A DNA stretch of 16,843 nucleotides, from positions 1-16,843 of the forward strand of contig DPSD01000434.1 of assembly GCA_003538495.1 (NCBI GenBank), in the 5' to 3' direction. Below, in pieces: positions 6,966-14,134 of the stretch. The DNA comes from Accumulibacter sp. (lineage in GTDB: Bacteria; Pseudomonadota; Gammaproteobacteria; Burkholderiales; Rhodocyclaceae). The notes beneath the pieces are model-generated. The model did not search any database. It saw only the letters and a program-made list of their open reading frames with translations, and was not told where the DNA came from. The position numbers were made by a program, and so were the translations under genes. The stretch's first letter is position 1. Every line of letters starts with the position of its first letter.

Positions 6966-7991
6966 ATGGACCCCTTGACTCATGCGCTACTCGGCGCCAG
7001 CGCCGCGCAAGTCGCCTTTGGCCCGCGCCTCGGTCGGCAGGCCTGGCTGCTTGGTGCCGTTGGTGGCGTCCTGCCTGATGCCGACATCCTGATCAGGAGT
7101 TCCGCGGACCCGCTGCTGGCAATTCAGTACCACCGCCACTTCACGCACGCCCTGGCGTTCATCCCGGTCGGCGGAATCGTGGCCGCCACGCCGTGGCTGG
7201 CGCAGCAACGCTATCGCCCGAACTGGCGGCCGATCGTCGCGGCGACCACCATCGGCTACGCGACGCACGCGCTGCTCGACGCCTGCACCAACTACGGAAC
7301 CCATCTGCTGTGGCCGTTCTCGCCGCTGCGGGTGGCCTGGCACTGGATCACGACCATCGGTCCGCTGCTCACTCTGATGCTGCTGATCGGCCTGGTTTTC
7401 GCCGTGCGTCGGCGCTCGCGCTTTCCGGCGGCGCTGGCGCTGCTGCTGAGCCTGGTTTACATCGGCACCGCCGCCTGGCAGCGCGAGCGTGCGTTCGAGG
7501 TGCAACTGCGGATCGCTGCCGCGCGTGGCCATCCGGTGGACCGCGCCGAGATGTTCCCGACGGTGGGTAATCCGCTGCTCTGGCGATCGGTCTACCAGTC
7601 GGGCCAAACGCTATACACCGACCGCCTGCGGGTGGTCGGCGGCGACCGCACGCGCTGGCAGCCGGGCAGCACGGTCGACGTGCTCGTCGAGCACGACCTG
7701 TCGCCGCAGGCCCTGGCCGACGACCGCGTGCGCCGCGATTTTGCGCGCTTCAGCTATTTCTCAGCCGGCTGGGTCGCGCGTGCCGGCGCCGACCCGACGG
7801 TCATCGGCGATGCCCGCTATTCGCTGCGTACCGACGGCTTCGAGCCGATCTGGGGCGTTCGTTTTCATCCGGGCACGGCAGCACCGACCGAGTGGGTCGA
7901 TCGCACCGCCAGCAACCGCGTTCCGATCAGCGAACTGTGGCGCGAGATCAGCGGCAGCGCTGTTTCTTACCGGCCAGTTCCCGACCGATGA
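6966..7991 (+). CDS. YdjM-type membrane-bound metal-dependent hydrolase
   Basis: A 341-residue protein whose N-terminal half matches the YdjM/DUF457 family (PF04307). Typical motifs are MDPLTHALLGAS (H6), LPDADIL (D38, D40), YHRHFTHAL (H56, H58, H61) and ATHALLDACTNYGTH (H101, D105), likely metal ligands. Hydrophobic segments occur around 25-37, 62-79, 90-106, 128-147 and 152-168. The C-terminal ~170 residues are soluble and less conserved (RSVYQSGQTLYTDRLRVV, FARFSYFSAGWV). The ATG at 6966 has GGAG seven to ten bases upstream. The family is widely annotated as an inner-membrane hydrolase; some members are LexA-regulated in enterobacteria. No LexA box was seen here and the substrate is unknown. 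It stands alone between divergent and convergent neighbours. Confidence 0.88.
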   Translation: MDPLTHALLGASAAQVAFGPRLGRQAWLLGAVGGVLPDADILIRSSADPLLAIQYHRHFTHALAFIPVGGIVAATPWLAQQRYRPNWRPIVAATTIGYATHALLDACTNYGTHLLWPFSPLRVAWHWITTIGPLLTLMLLIGLVFAVRRRSRFPAALALLLSLVYIGTAAWQRERAFEVQLRIAAARGHPVDRAEMFPTVGNPLLWRSVYQSGQTLYTDRLRVVGGDRTRWQPGSTVDVLVEHDLSPQALADDRVRRDFARFSYFSAGWVARAGADPTVIGDARYSLRTDGFEPIWGVRFHPGTAAPTEWVDRTASNRVPISELWREISGSAVSYRPVPDR

Positions 7992-8168
7992 CGATTCTCG
8001 GTCAGCAAAGCGACATGACGATGGCGCTCGTTCGGGGCATCTCGCGGGGGGCAACGGAATTTCCCGTTGGTCGGTCTCCGTGCGGGCTGCGGATTGAAGT
8101 GAGGGGCTGGTGCCAGGGTAGCCTGGCCTGTCACCTGTTCATCCCGGAACGAGTCTGACTGAGTAAGA

Positions 8169-8194
8169 AACAAGGCGGGAATTACCCGCCTTGT
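8169..8194 (-). terminator. Rho-independent terminator of the PEP-CTERM gene
   Basis: ACAAGGCGGG (8170-8179) and CCCGCCTTGT (8185-8194) form a perfect 10-bp GC-rich stem with a five-base loop. On the minus strand the stem is followed by TTTCTTACT, a U-rich tail, about 50 bases after the stop of the PEP-CTERM gene. On the plus strand no U-run follows, so it serves mainly the minus-strand gene, though it could also slow transcription from the convergent hydrolase. Confidence 0.8.
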
Positions 8195-8242
8195 GGTCAT
8201 GCACGGTACGCTACGCGCCCTCGATGTTGAAGCCTGTCATCG

Positions 8243-9028
8243 CTAAAAGGTACCGCGTCTGCGCCTGGTGGCCCCCCCGAGTACTGCCAGGCTCAATCCC
8301 ATCAGGGCAAGAGTCGTCGGTTCGGGCACTTCGATTCTGAGACTATTCCAAGCATTCCAGGCCGGACCCGCGCCGGTCGGGTTGATGGGGAACGGTTGGC
8401 TCACCATCCCGGATTCGTCGAAGCGTACGGCTACCACCTGGGTGATGTCGAAGAGCGGGTCGCTCCAATAGAACGAGAACGGGTTCTGCAAGCCCAGATT
8501 CGGGCTGATCCAAAAAGTATCCCACACATTCGCGGGCCCAAACCGGAACCAACCGCGGGAACGCCCATTGCTATCAATCAGTTCGAGCGACAAGTCCCAT
8601 ACCCCGGGCGGGGGGTAAACGGAGAAATGGATCTTGCTGCTGCCTGTCTCCATGTTTAGCGGAGTGCTGAACCGATAGTCCCACCAGGCGATGGCAAGGG
8701 CATTGCTCGTTGGTAGATCCCACGACATCACTAACGTGTTGTCAATCGTCGTCTGGCCGTCGCTCACACCATTAACACCCGGCGTCAGCGTCGCCCCGAC
8801 GACTTCCAGGGGAACGTTCTGGGGAACGTAGAATTCCAGAGCCGCCTGCGTCAGGTTGTCGCCGTTCGCAGAAGGGACGATGTTGCCGGCCGTGATGGCC
8901 TGCTGCCAGGAGGTGCTGGCGGGGATGTCAACCACCACCGTGGCGACAGCCGTTGCTGACCATAGCATGGCCAGGCCAGCTACGAGAAAGCCAAAACCTC
9001 TCTTGGTGTACGTCTGCTTGTGAGTCAT
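8243..9028 (-). CDS. secreted PEP-CTERM sorting-signal protein
   Basis: A 261-residue exported protein. It begins with a signal peptide (residues ~1-29: basic THKQTYTKRG, hydrophobic FLVAGLAMLWSA, cleavage near AVA). It ends with a textbook PEP-CTERM anchor: VPEPTTLALMGLSLAVLGG at 234-252, then TRRRR. Such tails are recognised by an exosortase (EpsH/XrtA family) that processes proteins for the surface or exopolysaccharide matrix. The body is rich in aromatic and Asn/Ser residues (WDLSLELIDSNGRSRGWF, WISPNLGLQNPFSFYW) and is probably a beta-sandwich; it has no enzyme motif and no close family was recognised. The ATG at 9028 has GGAGGTGAACC just upstream. No exosortase or EPS gene lies in the window, so the machinery must be elsewhere. 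A terminator and a candidate sigma-54 promoter bracket the gene. Confidence 0.93.
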   Translation of the reverse strand: MTHKQTYTKRGFGFLVAGLAMLWSATAVATVVVDIPASTSWQQAITAGNIVPSANGDNLTQAALEFYVPQNVPLEVVGATLTPGVNGVSDGQTTIDNTLVMSWDLPTSNALAIAWWDYRFSTPLNMETGSSKIHFSVYPPPGVWDLSLELIDSNGRSRGWFRFGPANVWDTFWISPNLGLQNPFSFYWSDPLFDITQVVAVRFDESGMVSQPFPINPTGAGPAWNAWNSLRIEVPEPTTLALMGLSLAVLGGATRRRRGTF

Positions 9029-9057
9029 TGGTTCACCTCCACTGAGTTAGACACCAA

Positions 9058-9224
9058 CACCGTTAGCGGATTGACTTGCCGGCCAACGAGAAATGACGAA
9101 GTCAAGTCTGCCAAGGAAAACATTCCGCTAATGGAAGGTCCGCCTGTGCGTTCGCTAACCGCGCTTCAGGCACCGGTTAGCGTGCTGGCCTCCTTGACGG
9201 AGATCGGCTCCGCATGCTAACCGT
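9058..9224. repeat. five copies of a CGGTTAGC-like repeat in the PEP-CTERM leader
   Basis: The octamer CGGTTAGC or its reverse occurs, with small changes, at 9061-9068 (CGTTAGCG), 9126-9133 (CGCTAATG), 9153-9161 (CGCTAACCG), 9174-9182 (CGGTTAGCG) and 9216-9223 (GCTAACCG). The third and fourth are a perfect 9-bp inverted pair with a 12-base loop. The outer copies are also inverted to each other, giving a nested, nearly symmetric arrangement. It may be a set of operator sites, a structured leader RNA, or a small degraded palindromic element; no target-site duplication is visible. Confidence 0.55.
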
Positions 9225-9233
9225 AGCTACACG

Positions 9234-9252
9234 AAGCAAGAATCAAACCGAA
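9234..9252 (-). promoter_or_regulatory. candidate sigma-54 promoter of the PEP-CTERM gene
   Basis: On the minus strand the sequence TTCGGTTTGATTCTTGCTT has the invariant GG (9249-9248) and GC (9237-9236) doublets separated by exactly ten bases, with TTGCT matching the -12 consensus well. The -24 half is weaker (CGGTTT rather than TGGCAC). It would start transcription near 9224, leaving a leader of about 195 bases. Sigma-54 control of PEP-CTERM genes through PrsK/PrsR is reported in some betaproteobacteria, which makes this plausible but unproven. Confidence 0.4.
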
Positions 9253-9322
9253 CAAGGAAAAGTCGTTACAAATCAATTGCAGTCTGTTTTCGGGTGGAGG
9301 TTGACGGCTGCAGATCCGCGGC

Positions 9323-9345
9323 AAGTGTAAAAAAAACCGACACTT
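9323..9345. promoter_or_regulatory. dyad with A-tract, candidate activator site upstream of the PEP-CTERM promoter
   Basis: AAGTGT (9323-9328) and ACACTT (9340-9345) are exact inverted repeats around an 11-base centre containing a run of eight A on the plus strand. It lies about 75 bases upstream of the -24 element, the range where sigma-54 enhancer-binding proteins act. Its role is inferred from symmetry and position only. Confidence 0.4.
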
Positions 9346-9571
9346 CTCCTGGGAAATCTTAGTTATATCAGTGTCCAGCGCGGACGCCGCGAGTGCGCGC
9401 GGCGAGACTGTCGTCAGGTCCGGGCGGGGGCGATGGCTCATCGCTCGGGCTCCGTTGCGGCCCGCCGGAGGAGCTTTTCGCCGCCTGCCGAATGGTTGGC
9501 GGGTGGTGGCTCGGCGGCACCGTCGCGGCGTGTATGAAACCGGGGCTCCCGTCGTACGGCGCCGCCTCTGG
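9346..9571. other. gap between the PEP-CTERM control region and dinB
   Basis: About 225 bases downstream of dinB (which is read leftward). Short open frames occur but none is supported. GC-rich inverted segments are present, yet no U-tailed hairpin that would end the minus-strand cluster was found, so the dinB terminator is unidentified. Confidence 0.4.
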
Positions 9572-10753
9572 TCAGTCCAGGTGCTCCTCCAGACGGCCGG
9601 TCAGCGCCAGCTCGCCCTGCCGCGGCGGCGCATGATCTTCCGTGGCGCGCCGTGTCGACAGCGTGCTGACGCGGACGCCGAGCAGCCGCAGCCTGCGATC
9701 GAGCACGATCCGGCGCAGGCACTCGCCAGCGGCGCGGCGGATGGCTTGCGGGTCGCCGGTCGCCCCGGGCAGCGTCAGGTCGCGGGTAACGGTCTGGAAG
9801 TCGGCAAAGCGCAGCTTGATGCCGATCGTCCGGCCCAGATAGTCCTTGCGTCGCAGATCGTCGGCGACGCGCGTGCACAGCGTCGTGAAGATCTCGCTCA
9901 ACAGCGCGCGGTCGTGGCGCGGATGCAGGTCGCGGTCGAAGGTTGTTTCGCGGCTGATCGATTTCGGTTCGGACGAAGTGATCAGCGGTCGGTCGTCGAT
10001 GCCGTGCGCCGCCGCGTGCAGCCAGCTGCTGTAGCCGTCGCCGAAGTGCTGGCGCAGGGTGGTCGCTTCGGCATGCGCCAGTTCGCCGATCGTGCGGATG
10101 CCCAGCTTGCACAGGCGGTCGCTTGCCTTGGGGCCGATGCCGTTGATCTTGCGCACCGGTAGCGGCCAGATCCGCTGCGCGACATCGGCGGCATCGAGGA
10201 TCGTCAGGCCGTCCGGTTTGTCGAGATCCGAGCCGATCTTGGCGAGCAGCTTGTTGGCCGCCACGCCGATCGAGCACGACAGTCCGGTGGCCTCGCGGAC
10301 GGCGTCCTTGATACGTTGGGCGAGCGCCCGGGTGTCGTCGGCGAGTGCGCTGAGGTCGAGGTAGATTTCATCGATTCCGCGGTCTTCGATCAGCGGCGCC
10401 AGGCGCGCGACAGCGGCCTTGAACAGCCGCGAGTAGTGGCGGTAGGCGGCGAAGTCGACCGGCAGCAGAATCGCCTCGGGTGCCAGTCGGGCCGCTTTCA
10501 TGATCCCCGTCGCGGAGAAGACGCCGAGCGCACGCGCTTCGTAGGTGGCGGTGGTGATCACCCCGCGGCCCACATAGTCGCGCAGGCGAGCGAAACGGCG
10601 GCTGCCGTCGGCGAGTTCTACCGGCTGCTGCTCGCGGCTGCCGCCAATGACCACCGGCAGGCCACGCAGTTCCGGATAACGCAGCAGTTCGACCGACGCG
10701 TAGAAAGCGTCCATGTCGAGATGGGCGATGCGCCGCTGTGGCGGCGAGTTCAC
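9572..10753 (-). CDS. dinB: DNA polymerase IV (Y-family translesion polymerase)
   Basis: A 393-residue Y-family polymerase that copies damaged DNA. Catalytic carboxylates are visible: D13 in HLDMDAFYASVE and D128/E129 in RGIDEIYLD. The steric-gate Phe is F17. Also present are TTATYEARALGVFSA, the thumb HhH region (INGIGPKASDRLCKLGI) and the little-finger domain (SISRETTFDRDL). Between the IGG of palm strand 2 and RGVITTATYEAR there is an insertion of roughly 20 residues compared with E. coli DinB. The tail holds QGELAL, which may be a weakened clamp-binding motif. The GTG at 10753 is chosen because it directly precedes the conserved N-terminus; a TTG at 10786 overlapping the NamZ stop is an alternative. 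The open frame continues far upstream in the NamZ antiframe and is not coding there. It is the last gene of the minus-strand cluster, 29 bases after namZ, with no LexA box near. Confidence 0.93.
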   Translation of the reverse strand: MNSPPQRRIAHLDMDAFYASVELLRYPELRGLPVVIGGSREQQPVELADGSRRFARLRDYVGRGVITTATYEARALGVFSATGIMKAARLAPEAILLPVDFAAYRHYSRLFKAAVARLAPLIEDRGIDEIYLDLSALADDTRALAQRIKDAVREATGLSCSIGVAANKLLAKIGSDLDKPDGLTILDAADVAQRIWPLPVRKINGIGPKASDRLCKLGIRTIGELAHAEATTLRQHFGDGYSSWLHAAAHGIDDRPLITSSEPKSISRETTFDRDLHPRHDRALLSEIFTTLCTRVADDLRRKDYLGRTIGIKLRFADFQTVTRDLTLPGATGDPQAIRRAAGECLRRIVLDRRLRLLGVRVSTLSTRRATEDHAPPRQGELALTGRLEEHLD

Positions 10754-10782
10754 CGCTGGCGCTGCCAGGCGGTCCGCAGGCG

Positions 10783-11985
10783 TCAATACAGGAGGAACTC
10801 CTGCCGCTCCTCTTCCCAGGCGTCTTCGTCGGCCCGGCTCAAGGCGTCGAGGTCGGCCGGCGTCGCCTGCGGCTCGTCGACCCACTCGCGCAGCAGCGGT
10901 GAGCCGTTGATCAGGTCGATCGCCAGCCGCTGGTGTTCGTACTCGTAAGCGAATTCGCGCCACAGCGGGTAGTCCGGTTGCAGCTGCCGTAGGGCTTTGA
11001 AAGCCAGGCTCTGCAGACGCCACGGGCGAAACCAGGGATGTTGGTAGCGGCCGTCGTCGACATGGATCTGCACCCCCTGGCACAGCGTGCCGGCGTGCTT
11101 GTGGAAGGTCGGCTCGAAGTAGCAGGGGCGCAGCCGGCAGCCGAGCAGCCAGTCCGGGGCGAGCGCGTCCATGGTCGCGATCAGCCGGCCGGCTTCGATG
11201 TCGGGCGCGCCAAGAAGCTCCAGCGGCCGGGTCGTGCCGCGCCCCTCGGAGAGCGTGCTGCCTTCGAGCATCACCGTGCCGGCGTAGCAGCGCGCCATCG
11301 ACAGGTTCGGTGCGTTCGGGCTGGGGTTGATCCAGCACCGCTCACCGAGCGGCCAGCCGTAGCCAGGGCCCGCGCCGGGGTTCCAGCCGCGCATGCTGAT
11401 CACCGTGCAGTCGACGTCGAGGGCGAGCGTGCTGACGAACCAGCACGCCAGTTCACCCATCGTCAGACCGTGGCGCATCGGCAGCGCGCCGGCGCCGACG
11501 AAACTCTCCCAGCCCGGGCGCAGGCGCAATCCCTCGACCGGGCGTCCGACCGGGTTGGGACGGTCGAGGATCCACACCGCCTTGCCGGTCGCGGCGGCGG
11601 CTTCGAGCAGATAGCGCAGGGTGGTGATGAAGGTGTAGATGCGGCAGCCAAGATCCTGCAGATCCACCAGCAGCACATCGAAGTGGGCCATCATGGCGTC
11701 GGTGGGGCGACGCACCTCGCCGTAGAGGCTGAAAACCGGCACGCCCAGGCGCGGGTCGATGAAGTCAGGTGACTCGACCATGTTGTCCTGTTTGTCGCCG
11801 CGCAGGCCATGCTGAGGGCCGAAGGCGGCCGTCAACTTCAGGTCTGACAGGACGGACAGGGCATCCAGGGCGTGGGTCAGGTCGCGCGTGACCGAGGCGG
11901 GGTGGGCCAGAAGGGCCAGGCGTCGACCAACCAACGGGGCACGCAGTGCAGGGTCTTCCAGCAGTCGTTCAAGGCCAAGGCGCAT
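10783..11985 (-). CDS. NamZ-like exo-beta-N-acetylmuramidase (DUF1343 family)
   Basis: A 400-residue member of the DUF1343 family, now known to include exo-beta-N-acetylmuramidases (NamZ, GH171) that remove MurNAc from peptidoglycan fragments. Family blocks are GRRLALLAHPASVT (N-terminal Rossmann-like start), FGPQHGLRGDKQDNMVESPD, VPVFSLYGEVRRPT, VLLVDLQDLGCRIYTFITTL, VWILDRPNPVGRPVEGLRL, SMRGWNPGAGPG, SPNAPNL, LEGSTLSEGRGTTRPLELLG, FEPTFHKHAGTLCQGVQIHV. Length is normal for a form without a signal peptide. The start at 11985 lies just before the conserved region, 28 bases after the DOMON-like gene, but no good RBS was seen. With no signal peptide it should act in the cytoplasm, perhaps on imported muropeptides. 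The neighbouring DOMON-like gene is a recurrent partner in betaproteobacteria, from memory. Confidence 0.9.
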   Translation of the reverse strand: MRLGLERLLEDPALRAPLVGRRLALLAHPASVTRDLTHALDALSVLSDLKLTAAFGPQHGLRGDKQDNMVESPDFIDPRLGVPVFSLYGEVRRPTDAMMAHFDVLLVDLQDLGCRIYTFITTLRYLLEAAAATGKAVWILDRPNPVGRPVEGLRLRPGWESFVGAGALPMRHGLTMGELACWFVSTLALDVDCTVISMRGWNPGAGPGYGWPLGERCWINPSPNAPNLSMARCYAGTVMLEGSTLSEGRGTTRPLELLGAPDIEAGRLIATMDALAPDWLLGCRLRPCYFEPTFHKHAGTLCQGVQIHVDDGRYQHPWFRPWRLQSLAFKALRQLQPDYPLWREFAYEYEHQRLAIDLINGSPLLREWVDEPQATPADLDALSRADEDAWEEERQEFLLY

Positions 11986-12013
11986 GGAGGTTCGGGGCAA
12001 GAGGGGGTGTGGG

Positions 12014-12610
12014 TCACGGCAGGCAGAGGATTCGCCCGGCGGGGTGATGAAAGTCGGGCACGTCCCGAGGGTGATGCAGCGCGGCGAAAGCGAGTCGCCC
12101 GTCTTGATGGGCCAGCACGGCGCACAGACCGACCTGCCAGCCTGTGGTCGGTCGGGACTGCAGAGGGAGCACGACCTGCAGGTGGATGGCGTCGGCTGTG
12201 TGCGACCAGACAAACCTGGGGGCGGATGGGCCGGCGTCCTGACGTTCGTTGTCGGTGTCGCGTTGCCGCTCACGCTGAAAACGGTAGTGTGCCCAGCGTC
12301 CGCAAGGGGCGAAATTGAATTCTTGGTAAGCAGACTCCCCAGGGTGACCCACGAAGGCTTCAAAGCAGGTGCTCTGCCAAAGGCCATCGGCTGGGCCAGC
12401 GGGCTGGGGTGCGGGCAGGTGAAGTTCGCCCCATTCTCCGCAGAGACGGTAATGCAAGACGAGGCTGAAGAACGGGTCGATACGCTCGGAGTCGCGTAGG
12501 CCCGAAGTCGTGAGCAGCGCGCAGCCAGCTTCCAAACGTGCACGAAGCTGCCAGGCGCTGGCTGGGTGCAGGTGCAGCGGGTGCAGGTTCTGGACAGGTC
12601 GAGAGGACAT
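12014..12610 (-). CDS. DOMON-like domain protein
   Basis: A 198-residue protein resembling the DOMON-like family (MurB-like DOMON, cd09627). Recognisable blocks are LHPLHLHPAS at the N-terminus, ADGLWQSTCFEAFVGHPGES, AYQEFNFAPCGRWAHYRF, and near the C-terminus LAFAALHHPRDVPDFHHP. DOMON folds are beta-sandwiches that bind heme or sugars; the ligand here is unknown. No signal peptide is apparent. The ATG at 12610 is favoured because of GGGGG six to ten bases upstream and because homology begins right after it. An ATG at 12646, overlapping the SDR stop region, would add 12 residues. It sits 28 bases upstream of the NamZ-like gene, so a link to cell-wall sugar handling is plausible, but only by context. 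Confidence 0.8.
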   Translation of the reverse strand: MSSRPVQNLHPLHLHPASAWQLRARLEAGCALLTTSGLRDSERIDPFFSLVLHYRLCGEWGELHLPAPQPAGPADGLWQSTCFEAFVGHPGESAYQEFNFAPCGRWAHYRFQRERQRDTDNERQDAGPSAPRFVWSHTADAIHLQVVLPLQSRPTTGWQVGLCAVLAHQDGRLAFAALHHPRDVPDFHHPAGRILCLP

Positions 12611-12638
12611 GGGCCCCCAACCGGGGTCGGGTTGGCCT

Positions 12639-13418
12639 TCAGGCATCGCGCACATCGGCCACCACCGGATTGCCAAAGTCAGGGCGGTTGAGCCAGGCCA
12701 GCACCTTGGCGGCGGCCTGTTCGGGGGTGTCGAGCAAACCTTGATCGAACAGGGCCTGGAAGCGTGGTCGATCCGGAAAGAGGCCGGGGTCTCCGGCGCG
12801 CAATTGTTCTTGCATGTCGGTGGCGATCACGCCAGGAGCCTGGGCGAGCAGCCGGGCCCCGTGGGGGCGGCGTGCCTCGTCAAGCGCGGTGCAGCGGGTG
12901 AAATGGTCCAGGCCGGCCTTGGCCGCGCAGTAGGGAGCCTGGGCCGCCATGGCACGTCGCCCCAGCCCCGAAGACAGGTTGAGCACCTTGCGCGGCCCTC
13001 TCCAGCCGGCTTCGATCCATGCCCCGGTGGCCCTGAGGAAGGCAGCGGTCAGAAGCATGGGCGCTTCCAGACCAACGCGCAAGGTCTGGGCCAGTGCCTC
13101 GGGTGGACAGGTGTCGATGGGGCCAATGGGCGGAATCAGCGCGGCGTTGTTGATCAGGGTGACCTCGGAAAGGCCTTTCCAGGCACGTTCGTGAAGCCAG
13201 CGTTCCAATCGCTGGGCCACATGCAGCGGGGCCGAGAGATCCTGGGCCCACCACTCAATGCCTACCCCCGCCGCACGGGCTTCGAGGGTGAGGGTTTCGT
13301 TGGGCTGCCGGGCCACGCACAGCAGCCCGCGGCCTGGGGTGAGGCATTGCCGCGCCATCGCCAAGCCCAGTCCACGGGAGGCACCGGTCAGGATGATGAG
13401 GGACGAAAGGGGTGGCAT
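12639..13418 (-). CDS. short-chain dehydrogenase/reductase, sepiapterin-reductase-like
   Basis: A 259-residue classical SDR using NAD(P)H. Visible are the cofactor motif TGASRGLG (11-18), the stabilising INNAA (89-93), and the catalytic set: Ser in LNLSSGLG (149-150), Tyr163 and Lys167 in YCAAKAGL. The PGVIATDMQ block follows. The ending (TPEQAAAKVLAWL) resembles sepiapterin reductase and BzrD-type SDRs. The ATG at 13418 is chosen, giving an eight-base gap after the RluA-type gene stop; an ATG at 13439 would overlap that gene by 13 bases. The substrate cannot be assigned. It lies inside a tight minus-strand run and its stop is close to, or within, the start region of the DOMON-like gene. Confidence 0.9.
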   Translation of the reverse strand: MPPLSSLIILTGASRGLGLAMARQCLTPGRGLLCVARQPNETLTLEARAAGVGIEWWAQDLSAPLHVAQRLERWLHERAWKGLSEVTLINNAALIPPIGPIDTCPPEALAQTLRVGLEAPMLLTAAFLRATGAWIEAGWRGPRKVLNLSSGLGRRAMAAQAPYCAAKAGLDHFTRCTALDEARRPHGARLLAQAPGVIATDMQEQLRAGDPGLFPDRPRFQALFDQGLLDTPEQAAAKVLAWLNRPDFGNPVVADVRDA

Positions 13419-13426
13419 GGGATGAC

Positions 13427-14134
13427 CTAAAAGGGGCATGCGGCCTCAAAGCACATGGGCTGGCCCTTGTCAGGGTGGGGGAGTTCGAGGCGCGATGCGT
13501 GCAGCATCAAACGTTTGGCCCAGGGGGGTGAGGTGCCAGGGGCCGCGTACAGTGGGTCGCCGACGATGGGGTGACCGATGGCCTGCAGATGCACGCGCAA
13601 CTGGTGCGAGCGTCCGGTGATCGGTCGCAGTTCCAGTCGGCTGGCGTCCACCGGTACGTTCGGGTCGTCGAGCTTGCGCCAGCGTGTGAGGCTGGGTTTG
13701 CCGTGCACCGGGCAGACCTTGCTGCGGGGACGGTTGGGCCAATCCACGATCAAGGGCAGGTCGATGGTGTGCCAGACCTCAGCGTTCGGGGTGTTTGGAT
13801 GACCCAATACCAAGGCGAGGTAGGTTTTGTGGACTTGTCGGGCTTCGAAAGCTGCACCGAGCCGCTGCTGGGCACCCAGACCGCGCGCCATGATCATCAG
13901 CCCGGAGGTGTCCATGTCCAGACGATGCACCACCCGTGCCTCGGGCCAGCGAGCCTGCACCCGGGTGGCCAGTGCATCTTGCTTGTCGGGACCGCGACCG
14001 GGCACGGACAGACAGCCTGAGGGCTTGTCCAGCACGATCATGGAAGCATCCTCGTACACCACGCGCAGTTCCCATGGCCGCGCGGGGGCCGAAGGGCGGA
14101 ACGTCGTATCGCAGGTTGATGCCAAGGTGGTCAT
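13427..14134 (-). CDS. rluA: RluA-family RNA pseudouridine synthase
   Basis: A 235-residue pseudouridine synthase without an S4 domain, matching the short RluA type that modifies 23S rRNA U746 and tRNA position 32. The catalytic motif is HRLDMDTSGLM at residues 70-80, with Asp73 as nucleophile. Other family blocks are VVYEDASMIVLDKPSG (25-40), HKTYLALVLGH, LRPITGRSHQLRVHLQAIGH and PIVGDPLYA. The start at 14134 overlaps the stop of the HugZ-like gene by four bases (ATGA), a sign of coupled translation. The catalytic and binding residues look intact. The precise target (RluA rather than a TruC- or RluD-like substrate) is inferred from size and the lack of S4. Confidence 0.9.
   Translation of the reverse strand: MTTLASTCDTTFRPSAPARPWELRVVYEDASMIVLDKPSGCLSVPGRGPDKQDALATRVQARWPEARVVHRLDMDTSGLMIMARGLGAQQRLGAAFEARQVHKTYLALVLGHPNTPNAEVWHTIDLPLIVDWPNRPRSKVCPVHGKPSLTRWRKLDDPNVPVDASRLELRPITGRSHQLRVHLQAIGHPIVGDPLYAAPGTSPPWAKRLMLHASRLELPHPDKGQPMCFEAACPF

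Noticed and set aside
9058..9224. Complete mobile element with terminal inverted repeats
   Set aside because: The outer repeats match only over eight of nine bases and no target-site duplication or transposase is present, so it is listed as a repeat array only.
9449..9478. Plus-strand hairpin with a TTTT tail
   Set aside because: No plus-strand gene lies upstream to be terminated, the stem is only about five pairs, and dinB is read in the other direction.
10754..11338. Upstream extension of the dinB frame
   Set aside because: It overlaps namZ on the same strand in another frame, has Arg/Ala/Pro-rich noise, and the conserved DinB N-terminus begins just after the GTG at 10753.
11700..12020. 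Possible contig chimera near the start of namZ
   Set aside because: The NamZ frame and family homology run without a break from 11985 to 10783, so no seam is supported.
11986..12543. Upstream extension of the NamZ frame
   Set aside because: It runs inside the DOMON-like gene in another frame and adds no NamZ family block or signal peptide.
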